Program-made: the position numbers and the translations under genes
In this document: in pieces, positions 46,333-54,677 of the stretch
Layout of the letters: every line of letters starts with the position of its first letter
Numbering within the stretch: position 1 is the stretch's first letter
Notes under the pieces: model-generated
The model's database searches: none
The model's input: only the letters and a program-made list of their open reading frames with translations
Told to the model about the DNA's origin: nothing
Origin: Terriglobus roseus DSM 18391
Lineage (GTDB): Bacteria > Acidobacteriota > Terriglobia > Terriglobales > Acidobacteriaceae
Direction of reading: 5' to 3'
NCBI RefSeq assembly: GCF_000265425.1
Contig: NC_018014.1
Location: 496,001-560,000, forward strand
Length of the DNA stretch: 64,000 nucleotides

Positions 46333-46658
46333 GATCCGCTGCTCTCCATTGCGAGGGGTTTGCAAGCGGAGATTTCTTCCGCATGGTCATCTCTCAGTCT
46401 AATGGATTATCGATAACGGTCTGCGGGATGGCTGGCGGGTATCGACCAGGTACGCCGCGACGCGCTACTGCTTGCCGCCCTTGTCCGTTGCAGTGACACC
46501 ATCGCCAGCGTGGCCTCGGTATAAGACGCTGGGGTCGCCATTGGACTTCGCCGTGTGGCGGAACCGCTGGCTGGAAACGGCGCCGCTTATGCGCGGCACC
46601 CGACGCTAGATTCGTCGCCGACCGGACGTGACTCGCATGTAGATTGGTGATCGTACCC
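46333..46658. other. Intergenic gap of 326 bases
   Basis: No convincing gene or repeat. It should contain the promoters of icd (minus) and the esterase (plus). A 44-codon frame at 46465-46599 on the minus strand (GTG start, ending DKGGKQ) has host-like codons but no recognisable domain and no clear ribosome-binding site. Confidence 0.5.
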
Positions 46659-48350
46659 ATGAAAACCCTTCTGGCCGCCCTCCTGCTCGCCACCTCCGCC
46701 TTCGCCCAGAAGGTCGAAGTGACGCTGCCGTCCACAGCGCAGCATGGTCACCTGATCCTGGTCTTCAGCAAGGATGAGAAGTCCGAGCCGCGGATGCAGA
46801 TGGATGAGCAGTACCAGTCGGCGCAGGGATTTGGCGTGGATGTTGGGCTGGATGGCGGTGCTTCGGCGAGCAAGATCACGGTCGATGCGAAGACCTTCGG
46901 GTACCCGTTGCGTTCGATGGCTGAGATTCCTGCGGGCGACTACTTCGTGCAGGGTGTCTTCAACGTCTATGAGCAGTTCCACCTGGGAAACGGCAAGACG
47001 GTGTGGCTCGCGCCGGACAAGGGTGAGGGACAGAAGTGGAATCGCAAGCCGGGCAATCCTTACAACAAGCCGGTAAAGGTGCACTTCGATCCGAAGTCGA
47101 ATGCGGCGATCAAGCTGACGCTGGATGCGGTGATGCCGGAGATCAAGGGCACCAAGGACGATCCAGAGGTGATTGCGGCGAATCCTGCGACAGCGAAGTG
47201 GCTGAAATACATGCGTTTCAAGAGCGAGAAGCTGAGCACGTTCTGGGGCCGCGATACGTACCTGGGCGCGTGGGTGTTGCTGCCGGATGGCTTTGAAGAA
47301 CATCCGCAGTCGAAGTATCCGCTGGTCGTCTGGCAGGATCACTTTTCGGAGAGCATGAAGCCGGCGTTCACTGCGGCTCCTCCTGCGGCGGGAGCAAGTG
47401 CACGTGGGGCTTCAGGCTATCGCTTCTTCCAGGACTGGACGACCGGGCGGTTGCCGCACGTGATTATGCTTTACGTGCAGAACCAGAACCCTTACTACGA
47501 CGACAGCTACGTCGTGGACTCAGCGAACGTTGGTCCGTATGGTTCGGCGATCAACGATGAGCTGATTCCGGCCGTTGAGGCACAGTATCGCGGCATTGGT
47601 GCAGGCTGGGCGCGGGCTACGGCGGGCGGCAGCACCGGCGGTTGGGAGGCGCTGGCGACGCAGGTCTTCTATCCGGAGAACTATAACGGCGCTTACGGTG
47701 CTTGTCCTGATCCGGTGGACTTTCACGCGTACCAGAACATCGATCTCTATAACGATACGAATGCTTTCGTCCGCAAAGGCGACTTCGGTAGCGTGCCGAT
47801 TGCGGCGGATCGGAAGCCGGACGGCAGCATCCTGGCGAACACGGCCGATGAGTTCGCGTTTGAGCAGGTGCTTGGCACGAAGGGCCGGTCGACCGAGCAG
47901 TGGATGATCTGGCAGGCGGTCTTTTCACCGCAGGGTGCGGATGGTTATCCTGCGCCGGTGCTTGATCCGATTACGGGTGCTATCGATAAGAGCGTGGTGC
48001 AGTACTGGCATGACCACTATGACCTGGCGGCGATCCTGAAGCGTGACTGGCCGACGCTGGGACCGAAGCTGGAGGGCAAACTGCACCTTGCTGTCGGCGA
48101 CGGCGATACATACTTCCTGAACAATGCTGTGCACTTGTTGCAGACACAACTGGATGCGACGCGGAATCCGCACAGCGACGCTACCTTCCAGTATGGGCCG
48201 GGCATGCCGCATTGCTATACCGGCGGTCCTGCGGAGTACACGATGCAGCAGAACGGGGCGAACTGGCCGCAGCGGTTGTTGCCGATGATGACGGAGCACA
48301 TGATCAAGACGGCTCCGGCTGGCGCGGATGTTAAGAGCTGGGTCTATTAG
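46659..48350 (+). CDS. Secreted esterase-like alpha/beta hydrolase
   Basis: 563 residues from ATG 46659 (MKTLLAALLLATSAFAQ is the signal peptide). A beta-rich N-terminal domain of about 170 residues precedes the hydrolase: YLGAWVLLPDGFEEHPQSKY, PLVVWQDHF, VIMLYVQNQNPYYDDSYVVD, and the nucleophile elbow TAGGSTGGWEAL. A His near the end (GPGMPHCYTG) probably completes the triad. The layout resembles esterase D/ferulic-acid-esterase-like proteins with an accessory domain. Substrate is unknown. It converges with the GGDEF gene, 20 bases apart. Confidence 0.82.
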   Translation: MKTLLAALLLATSAFAQKVEVTLPSTAQHGHLILVFSKDEKSEPRMQMDEQYQSAQGFGVDVGLDGGASASKITVDAKTFGYPLRSMAEIPAGDYFVQGVFNVYEQFHLGNGKTVWLAPDKGEGQKWNRKPGNPYNKPVKVHFDPKSNAAIKLTLDAVMPEIKGTKDDPEVIAANPATAKWLKYMRFKSEKLSTFWGRDTYLGAWVLLPDGFEEHPQSKYPLVVWQDHFSESMKPAFTAAPPAAGASARGASGYRFFQDWTTGRLPHVIMLYVQNQNPYYDDSYVVDSANVGPYGSAINDELIPAVEAQYRGIGAGWARATAGGSTGGWEALATQVFYPENYNGAYGACPDPVDFHAYQNIDLYNDTNAFVRKGDFGSVPIAADRKPDGSILANTADEFAFEQVLGTKGRSTEQWMIWQAVFSPQGADGYPAPVLDPITGAIDKSVVQYWHDHYDLAAILKRDWPTLGPKLEGKLHLAVGDGDTYFLNNAVHLLQTQLDATRNPHSDATFQYGPGMPHCYTGGPAEYTMQQNGANWPQRLLPMMTEHMIKTAPAGADVKSWVY

Positions 48351-48370
48351 AGTCGGACGCGTTCGTTGGT

Positions 48371-49267
48371 TCAGTCGCTGAAGACGAAGCGGTTTTTCCC
48401 GCTCCTCTTCGCGACGTACAGGGCCGCGTCGGCCTTCTTCATCAGCTCGTCCGGAGTATGTGCGTTCGTTGGGAAGATCGCTACACCGCAGCTCAGGGTT
48501 GGGATGTGTTCGCAGTCCTTGATGGTCCACGGAACTGAAACGTGCTCGAAGATCCGCTCGAGCAGGAAGTGGATGCTGTCCTGTTCCGAGAGATAGGGAG
48601 CGAGCAGGATGAACTCGTCTCCTCCCAGCCGCGTGAGTGTGTCGGTCACGCGAATCGCCGATTGCATGCGCCTTGCGATCTCTTTCAGGAAGTCGTCTCC
48701 GACGTCATGACCGTAGGTGTCGTTGATGGACTTGAAGCCGTCTAGATCGATCGCTACGACAGCTACAAATTCTCCTGCGCGTGTCGCGCCGCCGAGGATG
48801 GTGGTAATCCGATCGGTGAGCGTCAGCCGGTTGGGGAGGCCGGTGAGGAAGTCGTGCGTTGCGAGCTCTTCAGCCCTGATCCTGGCAGCTTCCAGATGGA
48901 CTTGCAGATCCTTCAAGGCCGTCACGTTCGTTACCTGGACGGAGAAGCCCTGCACGACACCGTCGACGATGTCGGGGTAGTAGGAGGCGAGGCTGTGACG
49001 GATTTCGCCGGTCGACATCGGAATATCGCGCTCGAAGACCTGGACCTGACCCGCGAGAGCGCCCTGAATATATGGAAGGTTGAGGTTGTAGAGATCGCCC
49101 AGCACATCCTTCATGGACATCCCGAGCAGCTGCTCGCGGGACCGTCCGAACCAGACTTCGTATGCGGAGTTGGCGAAGCGACAGATGAGATCTTTATCCC
49201 AGTAGGCGAGCAGCAGGTCGAGACTGTCTGCTACTTTCAGTGCGAAGTCGCATGGCTGCATAAGCAT
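48371..49267 (-). CDS. PAS-GGDEF diguanylate cyclase
   Basis: 298 residues. A PAS domain (about 10-125: LLAYWDKDLICRFANSAYEV, WFGRSREQLLGMSMKDVLG) is joined by an S-helix-like linker (LQVHLEAARIRAEELATHD) to a GGDEF domain: FLTGLPNRLTLTDRI, VVAIDLDGFKSINDTYGHDV and an intact LGGDEF. RVTD lies five residues before GGDEF, a canonical inhibitory I-site for c-di-GMP. It should make c-di-GMP in response to a PAS-sensed cue; with no membrane segment it is cytoplasmic. No EAL domain. Confidence 0.93.
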   Translation of the reverse strand: MLMQPCDFALKVADSLDLLLAYWDKDLICRFANSAYEVWFGRSREQLLGMSMKDVLGDLYNLNLPYIQGALAGQVQVFERDIPMSTGEIRHSLASYYPDIVDGVVQGFSVQVTNVTALKDLQVHLEAARIRAEELATHDFLTGLPNRLTLTDRITTILGGATRAGEFVAVVAIDLDGFKSINDTYGHDVGDDFLKEIARRMQSAIRVTDTLTRLGGDEFILLAPYLSEQDSIHFLLERIFEHVSVPWTIKDCEHIPTLSCGVAIFPTNAHTPDELMKKADAALYVAKRSGKNRFVFSD

Positions 49268-49496
49268 CCAACCTCTTGAAGCCCAAGTGCGGAGCGGCGG
49301 CTATCATAGCCGCTTCAAATCATTCGAGTCGCGTTTTGGCGCTCAATTCCCTCCAATTTACGACCGTTGCGAGGCGCTGTCGCGCATCGGTTTCGACCGA
49401 CGTTCAGATTGCGGCTGCGAGGAGAGTGGGATCAAAACGCAGTCTTCCGGTCACCGTTCTTCAGGCCGGGACGGGGTCCGGTAGAATCAAACGAGT

Positions 49497-50570
49497 ATGT
49501 CGACTGTAGTTGTTACCAAACCGGCGTTTGAGTTCAAGCCGGGCCACCGGCCCATGCCGTTGCGTCGCCGTGTCAAGCTGGCGATGCTTCGCCTGCGCGA
49601 GTTGCGTGGGATTGCTTCTGCCGTGCTGTCGACGGGGCACCCTTACATGGCACAGATCGTGCCGATGCGCCGCTGTAACCTGGCGTGCACCTATTGCAAC
49701 GAGTACGACGATCACAGCGATCCGACGCCGCTGGACGAGATGCTGCGCCGCATCGATCACCTGGGACGGCTTGGTACTTCGGTGATTACGATCTCGGGCG
49801 GCGAGCCGCTGATGCACCCGGATCTGGATGAGGTCATCAAGCGGATCCGCAAGACCGGCGCGCTGGCCGGCATGATTACGAACGGCTACTACCTGAACAA
49901 GGAACGGATCGAGCGCCTGAACAAGGCCGGTCTGGACCATATGCAGATCTCGATCGACAACGTGATGCCGGATGCCGTGTCGAAGAAGAGTCTGAAGGTG
50001 CTGGATCAGCGGTTGATCTGGCTGGCCGAGTCTGCTGACTTCCACGTGAACATCAACTCCGTGGTGGGCGGCGGTGTGGCGAATCCGCAGGATGCGTTTA
50101 CCGTGTCCACGCGTGCGCTGGAGCTTGGTTTCTCGTCGACGATCGGCATCATCCACGATGGCAGCGGGCAGTTGAAGCCGCTGGGCGGGGAAGAGCGCAC
50201 GGTCTGGGAGCGTGTCCGCAAGCTGACGCGCCGCAGCTATTCGCGCTTCAACCACTTCCAGGAAGCCATTGCGAACGGCGAACCGAACGACTGGCGCTGC
50301 CGCGCGGGCGGACGCTACCTGTATGTCTGCGAGAACGGACTGGTGCATTACTGTTCGCAGCAGCGTGGCTATCCGGGGACTCCCCTGGCGGAGTACACGA
50401 CGGCCGATGTGAAGCGTGAGTTCCTGACGGAGAAGGGCTGCGCTCCGAACTGCACGATCTCATGCGTGCACCAGGTCAGCTATATCGACCATTGGCGCGC
50501 TCCGCAGAGCAATTCGGTGACACCTCCTTCGGCGCAGAGCGGACATGGGGAACTGGTTCAGATTCAGTAG
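49497..50570 (+). CDS. Radical SAM protein with C-terminal Cys cluster
   Basis: 357 residues. The radical SAM motif is RRCNLACTYCNEYDD (CxxxCxxC for the 4Fe-4S cluster), with the GGE motif in TISGGEPLMHPDLDE. The C-terminal part has WRCRAGGRYLYVCENGLVHY, CSQQRGYPG and CAPNCTISCVHQ, a SPASM-like auxiliary cluster region. It resembles HpnH and peptide- or lipid-modifying enzymes, but no partner peptide or hopanoid gene is nearby, so the substrate is unknown. Its stop codon abuts the GGTACC-type repeat and a strong terminator. Confidence 0.88.
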   Translation: MSTVVVTKPAFEFKPGHRPMPLRRRVKLAMLRLRELRGIASAVLSTGHPYMAQIVPMRRCNLACTYCNEYDDHSDPTPLDEMLRRIDHLGRLGTSVITISGGEPLMHPDLDEVIKRIRKTGALAGMITNGYYLNKERIERLNKAGLDHMQISIDNVMPDAVSKKSLKVLDQRLIWLAESADFHVNINSVVGGGVANPQDAFTVSTRALELGFSSTIGIIHDGSGQLKPLGGEERTVWERVRKLTRRSYSRFNHFQEAIANGEPNDWRCRAGGRYLYVCENGLVHYCSQQRGYPGTPLAEYTTADVKREFLTEKGCAPNCTISCVHQVSYIDHWRAPQSNSVTPPSAQSGHGELVQIQ

Positions 50571-50690
50571 GGTACCCCTCCCCCTAATTTCGCTAAATAT
50601 TAGATTCGAAACGAGTTGACGTTTCCCGATTTGGCAAAAATCAGATTCTAAACGGGTTACGGGTAAAAATTAGATAACAAACGAGTTAGG
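50571..50690 (+). repeat. GGTACCCCTCCCC-type dispersed repeat, copy 2
   Basis: Starts one base after the radical SAM stop codon with GGTACCCCTCCCCCTAATTT, then CGCTAAATATTAG, GTTGACGTTTCCCGATTTGG, AAAAATCAGATTC and AAAAATTAGATAACAAACGA. It matches the minus strand of 17259-17380 in order and spacing. It is directly followed by the terminator at 50689, so it would form the 3' UTR of the radical SAM mRNA. Confidence 0.8.
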
Positions 50691-50716
50691 GCGAGGCCAT
50701 TGGCCTCGCCCTTTTT
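50689..50716 (+). terminator. Strong intrinsic terminator
   Basis: GGGCGAGGCC (50689-50698) pairs perfectly with GGCCTCGCCC (50702-50711) around 3 bases and is followed by TTTTT. It ends the radical SAM transcript after the dispersed repeat. Confidence 0.9.
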
Positions 50717-51066
50717 GCTGTTTCTATTATCTCAAATTGAGGGGTAATTATTGGCGGGTAGATGTTGTTTGTTTTGAGTGGTTTGCGGGGTTTGGGGCTT
50801 GACAGGTTTTTCGCGTGAGGTTTGTTCGCTGAGGTTCGGTGTTGCAGCCGTCTGAGAGGTTTTGTCGCGAGCCTTCAGCCCGCAATTCATCGGGCGTTGC
50901 GTCACCCAGGGCTTTGCCCTGGGCTAGGAAGTCGCGGGCCTTCAGCCCGCATCTTGATCGGGCTCTGAATCCCTTCCCGGGAAGTGTCACTTTCTTTTGG
51001 ACTACCGGTTCGCGCAGGCGCGAATAACCCACCCTTTCGCGATGAAGCCCGCGAAAGAATGGGGCA
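50717..51066. repeat. Stem-loop repeat array
   Basis: No gene is seen; a frame at 50748-51134 (minus) is built from repeats. Modules: TCGCGAGCCTTCAGCCCGC (50865-50883), ACCCAGGGCTTTGCCCTGGG (50904-50925), TCGCGGGCCTTCAGCCCGC (50932-50950), and ACCCACCCTTTCGCG..CGCGAAAGAATGGGG (51025-51064), with the TGGGGCACCC end at 51060 reading GGGTGCCCCA on the minus strand. 50740-50830 is AT-richer and unremarkable. Confidence 0.72.
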
Positions 51067-51264
51067 CCCGGTTCTGGTGGCTTCCTAGATCGGGTGTTCA
51101 CCTGTTCTGGTGGTTGCCTAGATCGGGATGTCACGCGTTTCCGGTGGTTGTCTAGATCTAGCTGTTACTCGGTTCTGGTGGTTTCCTACTAGATCGGGTG
51201 GTCACCCGGTTCTGGTGGTTTCCTACTGGATCAGTGGTTACCCGGTTCTGGTGAGGTCCTGGTT
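51067..51264 (+). repeat. Tandem repeat, about 5.5 units of 33-37 bases
   Basis: Units start at about 51067, 51101, 51134, 51168, 51205 and 51241. The consensus begins CCCGGTTCTGGTGGTTTCCT and ends AGATCGGGTGGTCA, with substitutions and 1-3 base length changes; the last unit is partial and runs to the stop of the phospholipase-like gene. It is directly contiguous with the hairpin array on its left. No spacers, so it is not a CRISPR array. Confidence 0.85.
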
Positions 51265-51265
51265 C

Positions 51266-52921
51266 TTAGTCGCCGGCGGGTGGGGGCGGAGTTGCGGTGT
51301 GGGCGGTTTTGGGTGCGGCGGTCGGGGTGGCCTTTAGCTGGGCCAGGGCGGCCTGGACCTTTGCCCATTCTTTCGGCTTTTTGTTGAGGGAGTTCTTAGC
51401 TGCCTGTTCGGCTCCGAAGTAGAGAAGCAGATCTTTGCGCAGGAGGCCGTCGGTCGGTGTGGCTGGCAGGGCTGCGATCTTCTCGAGAAGTTCGGCGTAG
51501 GTCTTGTCGGCGAGGCCGTATTCGCCGGGGGCCGTGGTTTTGCCGGTGTCGAGGTCGATGGAGGTAAGCGTGAGCGGCACGTCTCCGAGCGGCTGGGCGA
51601 TGGCGGCGCCTGCGCTGGCGGGATCGGCGCCGGCCTGTGCGGCAGAGGCAGCAGCCTGAAGAGTGGGTGTCGCGGGGTGGTCGGTTGCGACTGCCTTGTC
51701 GGCCTTTGCGGACTGCGCGACCTCGACGGGAGGTGGTGCTGCTGCGGCGACGGCTGCGCTGGTTGCGATGACGGCGCCGCCGTTGCCGGCTTCACCCTTG
51801 GCGTTGGCGGCTTCCTGGGTTTCCTTGTCAGCGGTGGCTGTGCCGGCGTCGGGCCGCTTGCCGTTGCTTTGCGCGACGACTGGAACGGGAACGGGCGTGG
51901 TGACGCTGCGGATCTTATCGAGACGGGCGTTCAGGCGGTCAACGGTTTCGTTGACGCTCTTGATGTAGAGCGTCTGCTGATCGCCGTTGGGCAGCTTCAG
52001 GTCAAGGGCCTTCAGCGGACCGACCTTGGGCAGGATGTTGATGATCACTGCCAGAAGATGCGAGCCGAAGCCGGGCTTCTTGTATTCCTTGCCCCAGGCC
52101 TTTTCGTACTCGGTACGGTTCATGCGGTAGACGAATTTCTTGCGGTCGAAGCCCGGGTTCACGTGTTCGATGTTGTCGTGATAGCTGAGCAGGGCGACCT
52201 TGGTGATCTTCGGGATGAGCGAGTGCACGGCCCACCGGGCGGATCCGATCGAGGAGTCGGGGCTGTGAATGACGTCGGTCAGCTTGAGGCCGTAGGTCTC
52301 TTCGAAGGCGCGTTCCAGGAGTGGTTTGGCGACTTCAAAGCCGATGAAGTTGCGGTAGTCCTCCTGCGCGTATTTGCCGCGGGAGACGCCGACGACGTCG
52401 AAGCCGAACTCGGTGCGGAGGTGGTCGGTGGGGCTCTCTTCGTAGGTGACGACTTTACCGTAGCGGTGCGCCAGCTTGGGGAACTCCTGCGCGGTGACCT
52501 GATTGACGTAGGGGTGGCCGGTTTCGTCGGAGGTGTAGTGGGCGAGAGCGCCCATGGCGAAGGCGAATTCGTCGGGGGTGGTGGCGTCGTCGAGGAGTGC
52601 CTGTACGAAGTCGCCGCTGCGGACGTAATGCGTGAGATCGCTGAAGAACTTGCTGCCCTTGGGGTAGTAGCCGAGGTCCTGGAGGATGCAGCCGCCGTAG
52701 GCAAAGGCGTGGGCCTCGCGGATCTGATCGTCGGTCAGGGATGGGAAGCGGGCGCGCAGAAGAGGGACCATATGCGGCAGCCATGCCATGTCGACGACCT
52801 CTTCGTGGGTCATGACGGAGTAGGCCCGTGCGGGCTGCGCGGTGGGCAGCGCCAAGCAGAGGAGAAGGGCCGCCGCGGTGAAGGCGCGTCCAGAACGGGT
52901 CGTGGGTTTGAAGGGGGACAA
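51266..52921 (-). CDS. Zinc-dependent phospholipase C-like secreted protein
   Basis: 551 residues. Signal peptide: RAFTAAALLLCLALPTAQPA ending ARA. The mature protein starts YSVMTHEEVVDMAWLPHM, with the early Trp/His residues of the Zn-dependent PLC/S1-P1-like fold, then FAYGGCILQDLGYYPKGSKF, FSDLTHYVRSGDF, ALAHYTSDETGHPYVNQ (clustered His/Asp metal ligands) and LSYHDNIEHVNPG. Residues about 345-440 are a low-complexity Ala/Pro linker; the C-terminal 80 residues form a separate helical unit. Members hydrolyse phospholipids or only share the fold; activity is not proven. The gene ends directly at the tandem repeat. Confidence 0.85.
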   Translation of the reverse strand: MSPFKPTTRSGRAFTAAALLLCLALPTAQPARAYSVMTHEEVVDMAWLPHMVPLLRARFPSLTDDQIREAHAFAYGGCILQDLGYYPKGSKFFSDLTHYVRSGDFVQALLDDATTPDEFAFAMGALAHYTSDETGHPYVNQVTAQEFPKLAHRYGKVVTYEESPTDHLRTEFGFDVVGVSRGKYAQEDYRNFIGFEVAKPLLERAFEETYGLKLTDVIHSPDSSIGSARWAVHSLIPKITKVALLSYHDNIEHVNPGFDRKKFVYRMNRTEYEKAWGKEYKKPGFGSHLLAVIINILPKVGPLKALDLKLPNGDQQTLYIKSVNETVDRLNARLDKIRSVTTPVPVPVVAQSNGKRPDAGTATADKETQEAANAKGEAGNGGAVIATSAAVAAAAPPPVEVAQSAKADKAVATDHPATPTLQAAASAAQAGADPASAGAAIAQPLGDVPLTLTSIDLDTGKTTAPGEYGLADKTYAELLEKIAALPATPTDGLLRKDLLLYFGAEQAAKNSLNKKPKEWAKVQAALAQLKATPTAAPKTAHTATPPPPAGD

Positions 52922-53037
52922 GTGGCTGAGGTCTCTCGAAAGAATACGATGCGGTGGCGCTCAGTGGCGTTGGACTGCGGACGTTGAGGCAGTTTCCAGG
53001 GCTTTACGTGCCATCCAAGGTAGATGAGAGGTGAACT

Positions 53038-53301
53038 ATGAAGTATCAACGACCCCATATTGCAGCCTTCGCCCTTTCGCTCACGCTGGCAGCCGGATGC
53101 CTGCAGCCGGTGTTTGCACAGACGAATGAGCAGGTTCGTAAGGATCAGGAAGCGACTGCGAAGCAGAATCGTAAGGCGGATAAGGCACAGGCGCATGCCG
53201 ACAAGGAAGCGCATAAGGCTCTGAAGAGCGACAAGGTGAAGGACGCGGCTCGTGCGCAGGATAAGGCCGATGCCGAGGCCTCGAAGACGCCGAACCGGTA
53301 G
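53038..53301 (+). CDS. Small secreted charged helical protein
   Basis: 87 residues with a signal peptide (IAAFALSLTLAAGCLQPVFA, cleavage before QTNEQV). The mature 59 residues are almost all Lys, Asp, Ala, Gln and Glu (KADKAQAHADKEAHKALKSD) and would form one extended helix or remain disordered. GAGAGGTGAAC precedes the ATG. No family is recognised; a periplasmic or cell-wall-associated role is inference. The terminator at 53311 shows it is a single-gene unit. Confidence 0.75.
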   Translation: MKYQRPHIAAFALSLTLAAGCLQPVFAQTNEQVRKDQEATAKQNRKADKAQAHADKEAHKALKSDKVKDAARAQDKADAEASKTPNR

Positions 53302-53715
53302 TTCAAAATAAAAGGCGCGGAGTTGATCTCCGCGCCTTTCGTTTTGCGGAAACGACGTTATCGGATTGGTGCAGGATTTTGTCGCGGGCCTACAGCCCGC
53401 GGAACCGCGATTCGGAGTAACCCAGGGCTTCGCCCTGGGCCAGGAAGTCGCGGGCCTTCCGCCCGCCGTTGGGATGGGCTTGAATCTCTAACGGATGGGG
53501 TGGTGCGGTATCTGCGGCCTTTGCGATGGCGCGGGCCTTGGTGCGCATGCGCTCCATGGAGGATTCCCGCGGGCTTTCGCCCTAGGCTGAGAAGTCGCGG
53601 GCAAGCTCGCTGTTGGTAAGTGCTTAGGATGCGGTTGGGCTTTGGTGCTCAAAGTGACGAGGAAGGGCGCGAAGATGATCTCCGCGCCCTTTGTCTTTGC
53701 GTTGCCGTGTTTGGG
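53302..53715. repeat. Gap with terminator and CGGGCCTTCAGCCCGC-type repeats
   Basis: 53311-53339 is a 12-bp terminator (AAAGGCGCGGAG with CTCCGCGCCTTT, 5-base loop, CGTTTT after it). Repeat modules follow: TCGCGGGCCTACAGCCCGCG (53385-53403), ACCCAGGGCTTCGCCCTGGG (53420-53439), TCGCGGGCCTTCCGCCCGC (53448-53466) and partial copies near 53572 and 53595. At 53663-53691 AAGGGCGCG..CGCGCCCTT repeats the theme of the terminator and lies past the stop of the DsbA-like gene. No gene is seen. Confidence 0.75.
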
Positions 53716-54423
53716 TTACTTGTGTGCCTTTGCAGCCGCGGGCTTCACCATGGCGGTGGCCGGACCTGACTGTCTCAGGGCGCCTTCCACGATGGAGAAG
53801 ATGCGGTTCACGTCGTTGGAGCCGGACTCGCTGCCGGAGACGATCTGCCACTTGTTCTGGGTGACGACGATGATGGTCGGCGTGCGGGTGACGTTGAGGC
53901 GTTCGCCGACGTGGTAGTCGGCCATAACCTTTCGCAGCTCTTCACCGGTGGGATCGGAGACGAAGGGCATGGTCTGTCCGTGCTGCTGCATCCAGCGGCG
54001 GGTGTAACCGTTCCAGTCGTCCTTGCTGTTGATGGCGGGCTGCTGCTGGAAGACGTCGTTGCGGTACTGGTCGGCGAGGTTGGGATTGACCTTGTCCTGG
54101 AGGTAGCGCGCGAAGACGGCTGCTTCCTTGCTCCAGATGTGCATCTGGAGGGGGAAGTCATAGCGGACGATGGGTACGTGGTACTGGGCGGCAGCCTTCT
54201 GCACGATGGGGTTTGCGGCGCGGCAGGCGGGGCATTCCAGGTCGACAAACTCGACGATGGCGACCTTCTGGCCGGCGGGCGGCTTGAGCATGGAGGTGTC
54301 GCGGAAGGTGGCGGGGTCGGGCGTGCCGGCGAACTGCGCGTGGGCGTTGCCGCCGAGGATGAGGCCCGCGGCCATCACGGATGCGGCCAGTGTCATGCGG
54401 CCAAAGAGGGTGTGCTTCGCCAT
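53716..54423 (-). CDS. DsbA-family thioredoxin-fold periplasmic protein
   Basis: 235 residues from ATG 54423 (MAKHTLFGRMTLAASVMAAG; signal peptide cleaved near AHA-QF). The thioredoxin fold shows VAIVEFVDLECPACRAANPI with the active-site C-P-A-C, a helical insertion (VNPNLADQYRNDVFQQQ) and the cis-Pro loop in NVTRTPTIIVVTQ. This is the DsbA/BdbD-like class that forms or isomerises disulfides, or supports a specific client, in the periplasm. An upstream ATG at 54456 would spoil the signal peptide. Confidence 0.9.
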   Translation of the reverse strand: MAKHTLFGRMTLAASVMAAGLILGGNAHAQFAGTPDPATFRDTSMLKPPAGQKVAIVEFVDLECPACRAANPIVQKAAAQYHVPIVRYDFPLQMHIWSKEAAVFARYLQDKVNPNLADQYRNDVFQQQPAINSKDDWNGYTRRWMQQHGQTMPFVSDPTGEELRKVMADYHVGERLNVTRTPTIIVVTQNKWQIVSGSESGSNDVNRIFSIVEGALRQSGPATAMVKPAAAKAHK

Positions 54424-54677
54424 CGGTGTCGTTGCTCCCGGCGTTTGGGGGCTCAAAACGGCCCGAAAGACGCCTGTTTCATTCTAGACGCAGGTTGCGG
54501 CAGAAGGTCGCGCCGGTGGGGCGGCTGTTTTGTGTCGTTTGTGGTGTTCCCAAAACCCACGTCTCAGGATCGAGACGTGGGGCACCCGGTGTTCCTGCCT
54601 CTGAGCTGCTTCTCAAAGATCAGAAACTTTCCGCAACCGCTGAGGCGCTGCGAGAATCGAATCAACTGATTAGCTTC
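54424..54677. repeat. Gap with one ACGTCTC-type module
   Basis: A hairpin CCCACGTCTC..GAGACGTGGGG at 54556-54582, followed by TGGGGCACCC (54578-54587), is the same family as at 960, 3100 and 4540 but in the opposite orientation to the last two. The rest should hold the promoters of the DsbA-like (minus) and TolC-like (plus) genes; nothing else is seen. Confidence 0.65.

Noticed and set aside
44857..46416. 519-codon plus-strand frame antisense to icd
   Set aside because: Valine/glycine/aspartate-rich mirror of the icd gene; no domain.
46465..46599. 44-codon minus-strand frame upstream of icd
   Set aside because: Host-like codons but no ribosome-binding site, no domain and too short to support on sequence alone.
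50748..51134. 128-codon minus-strand frame after the radical SAM gene
   Set aside because: Built from stem-loop modules and the tandem repeat; low-complexity translation.
51067..51264. Possible CRISPR array
   Set aside because: Units are contiguous and degenerate, with no unique spacers and no cas genes.
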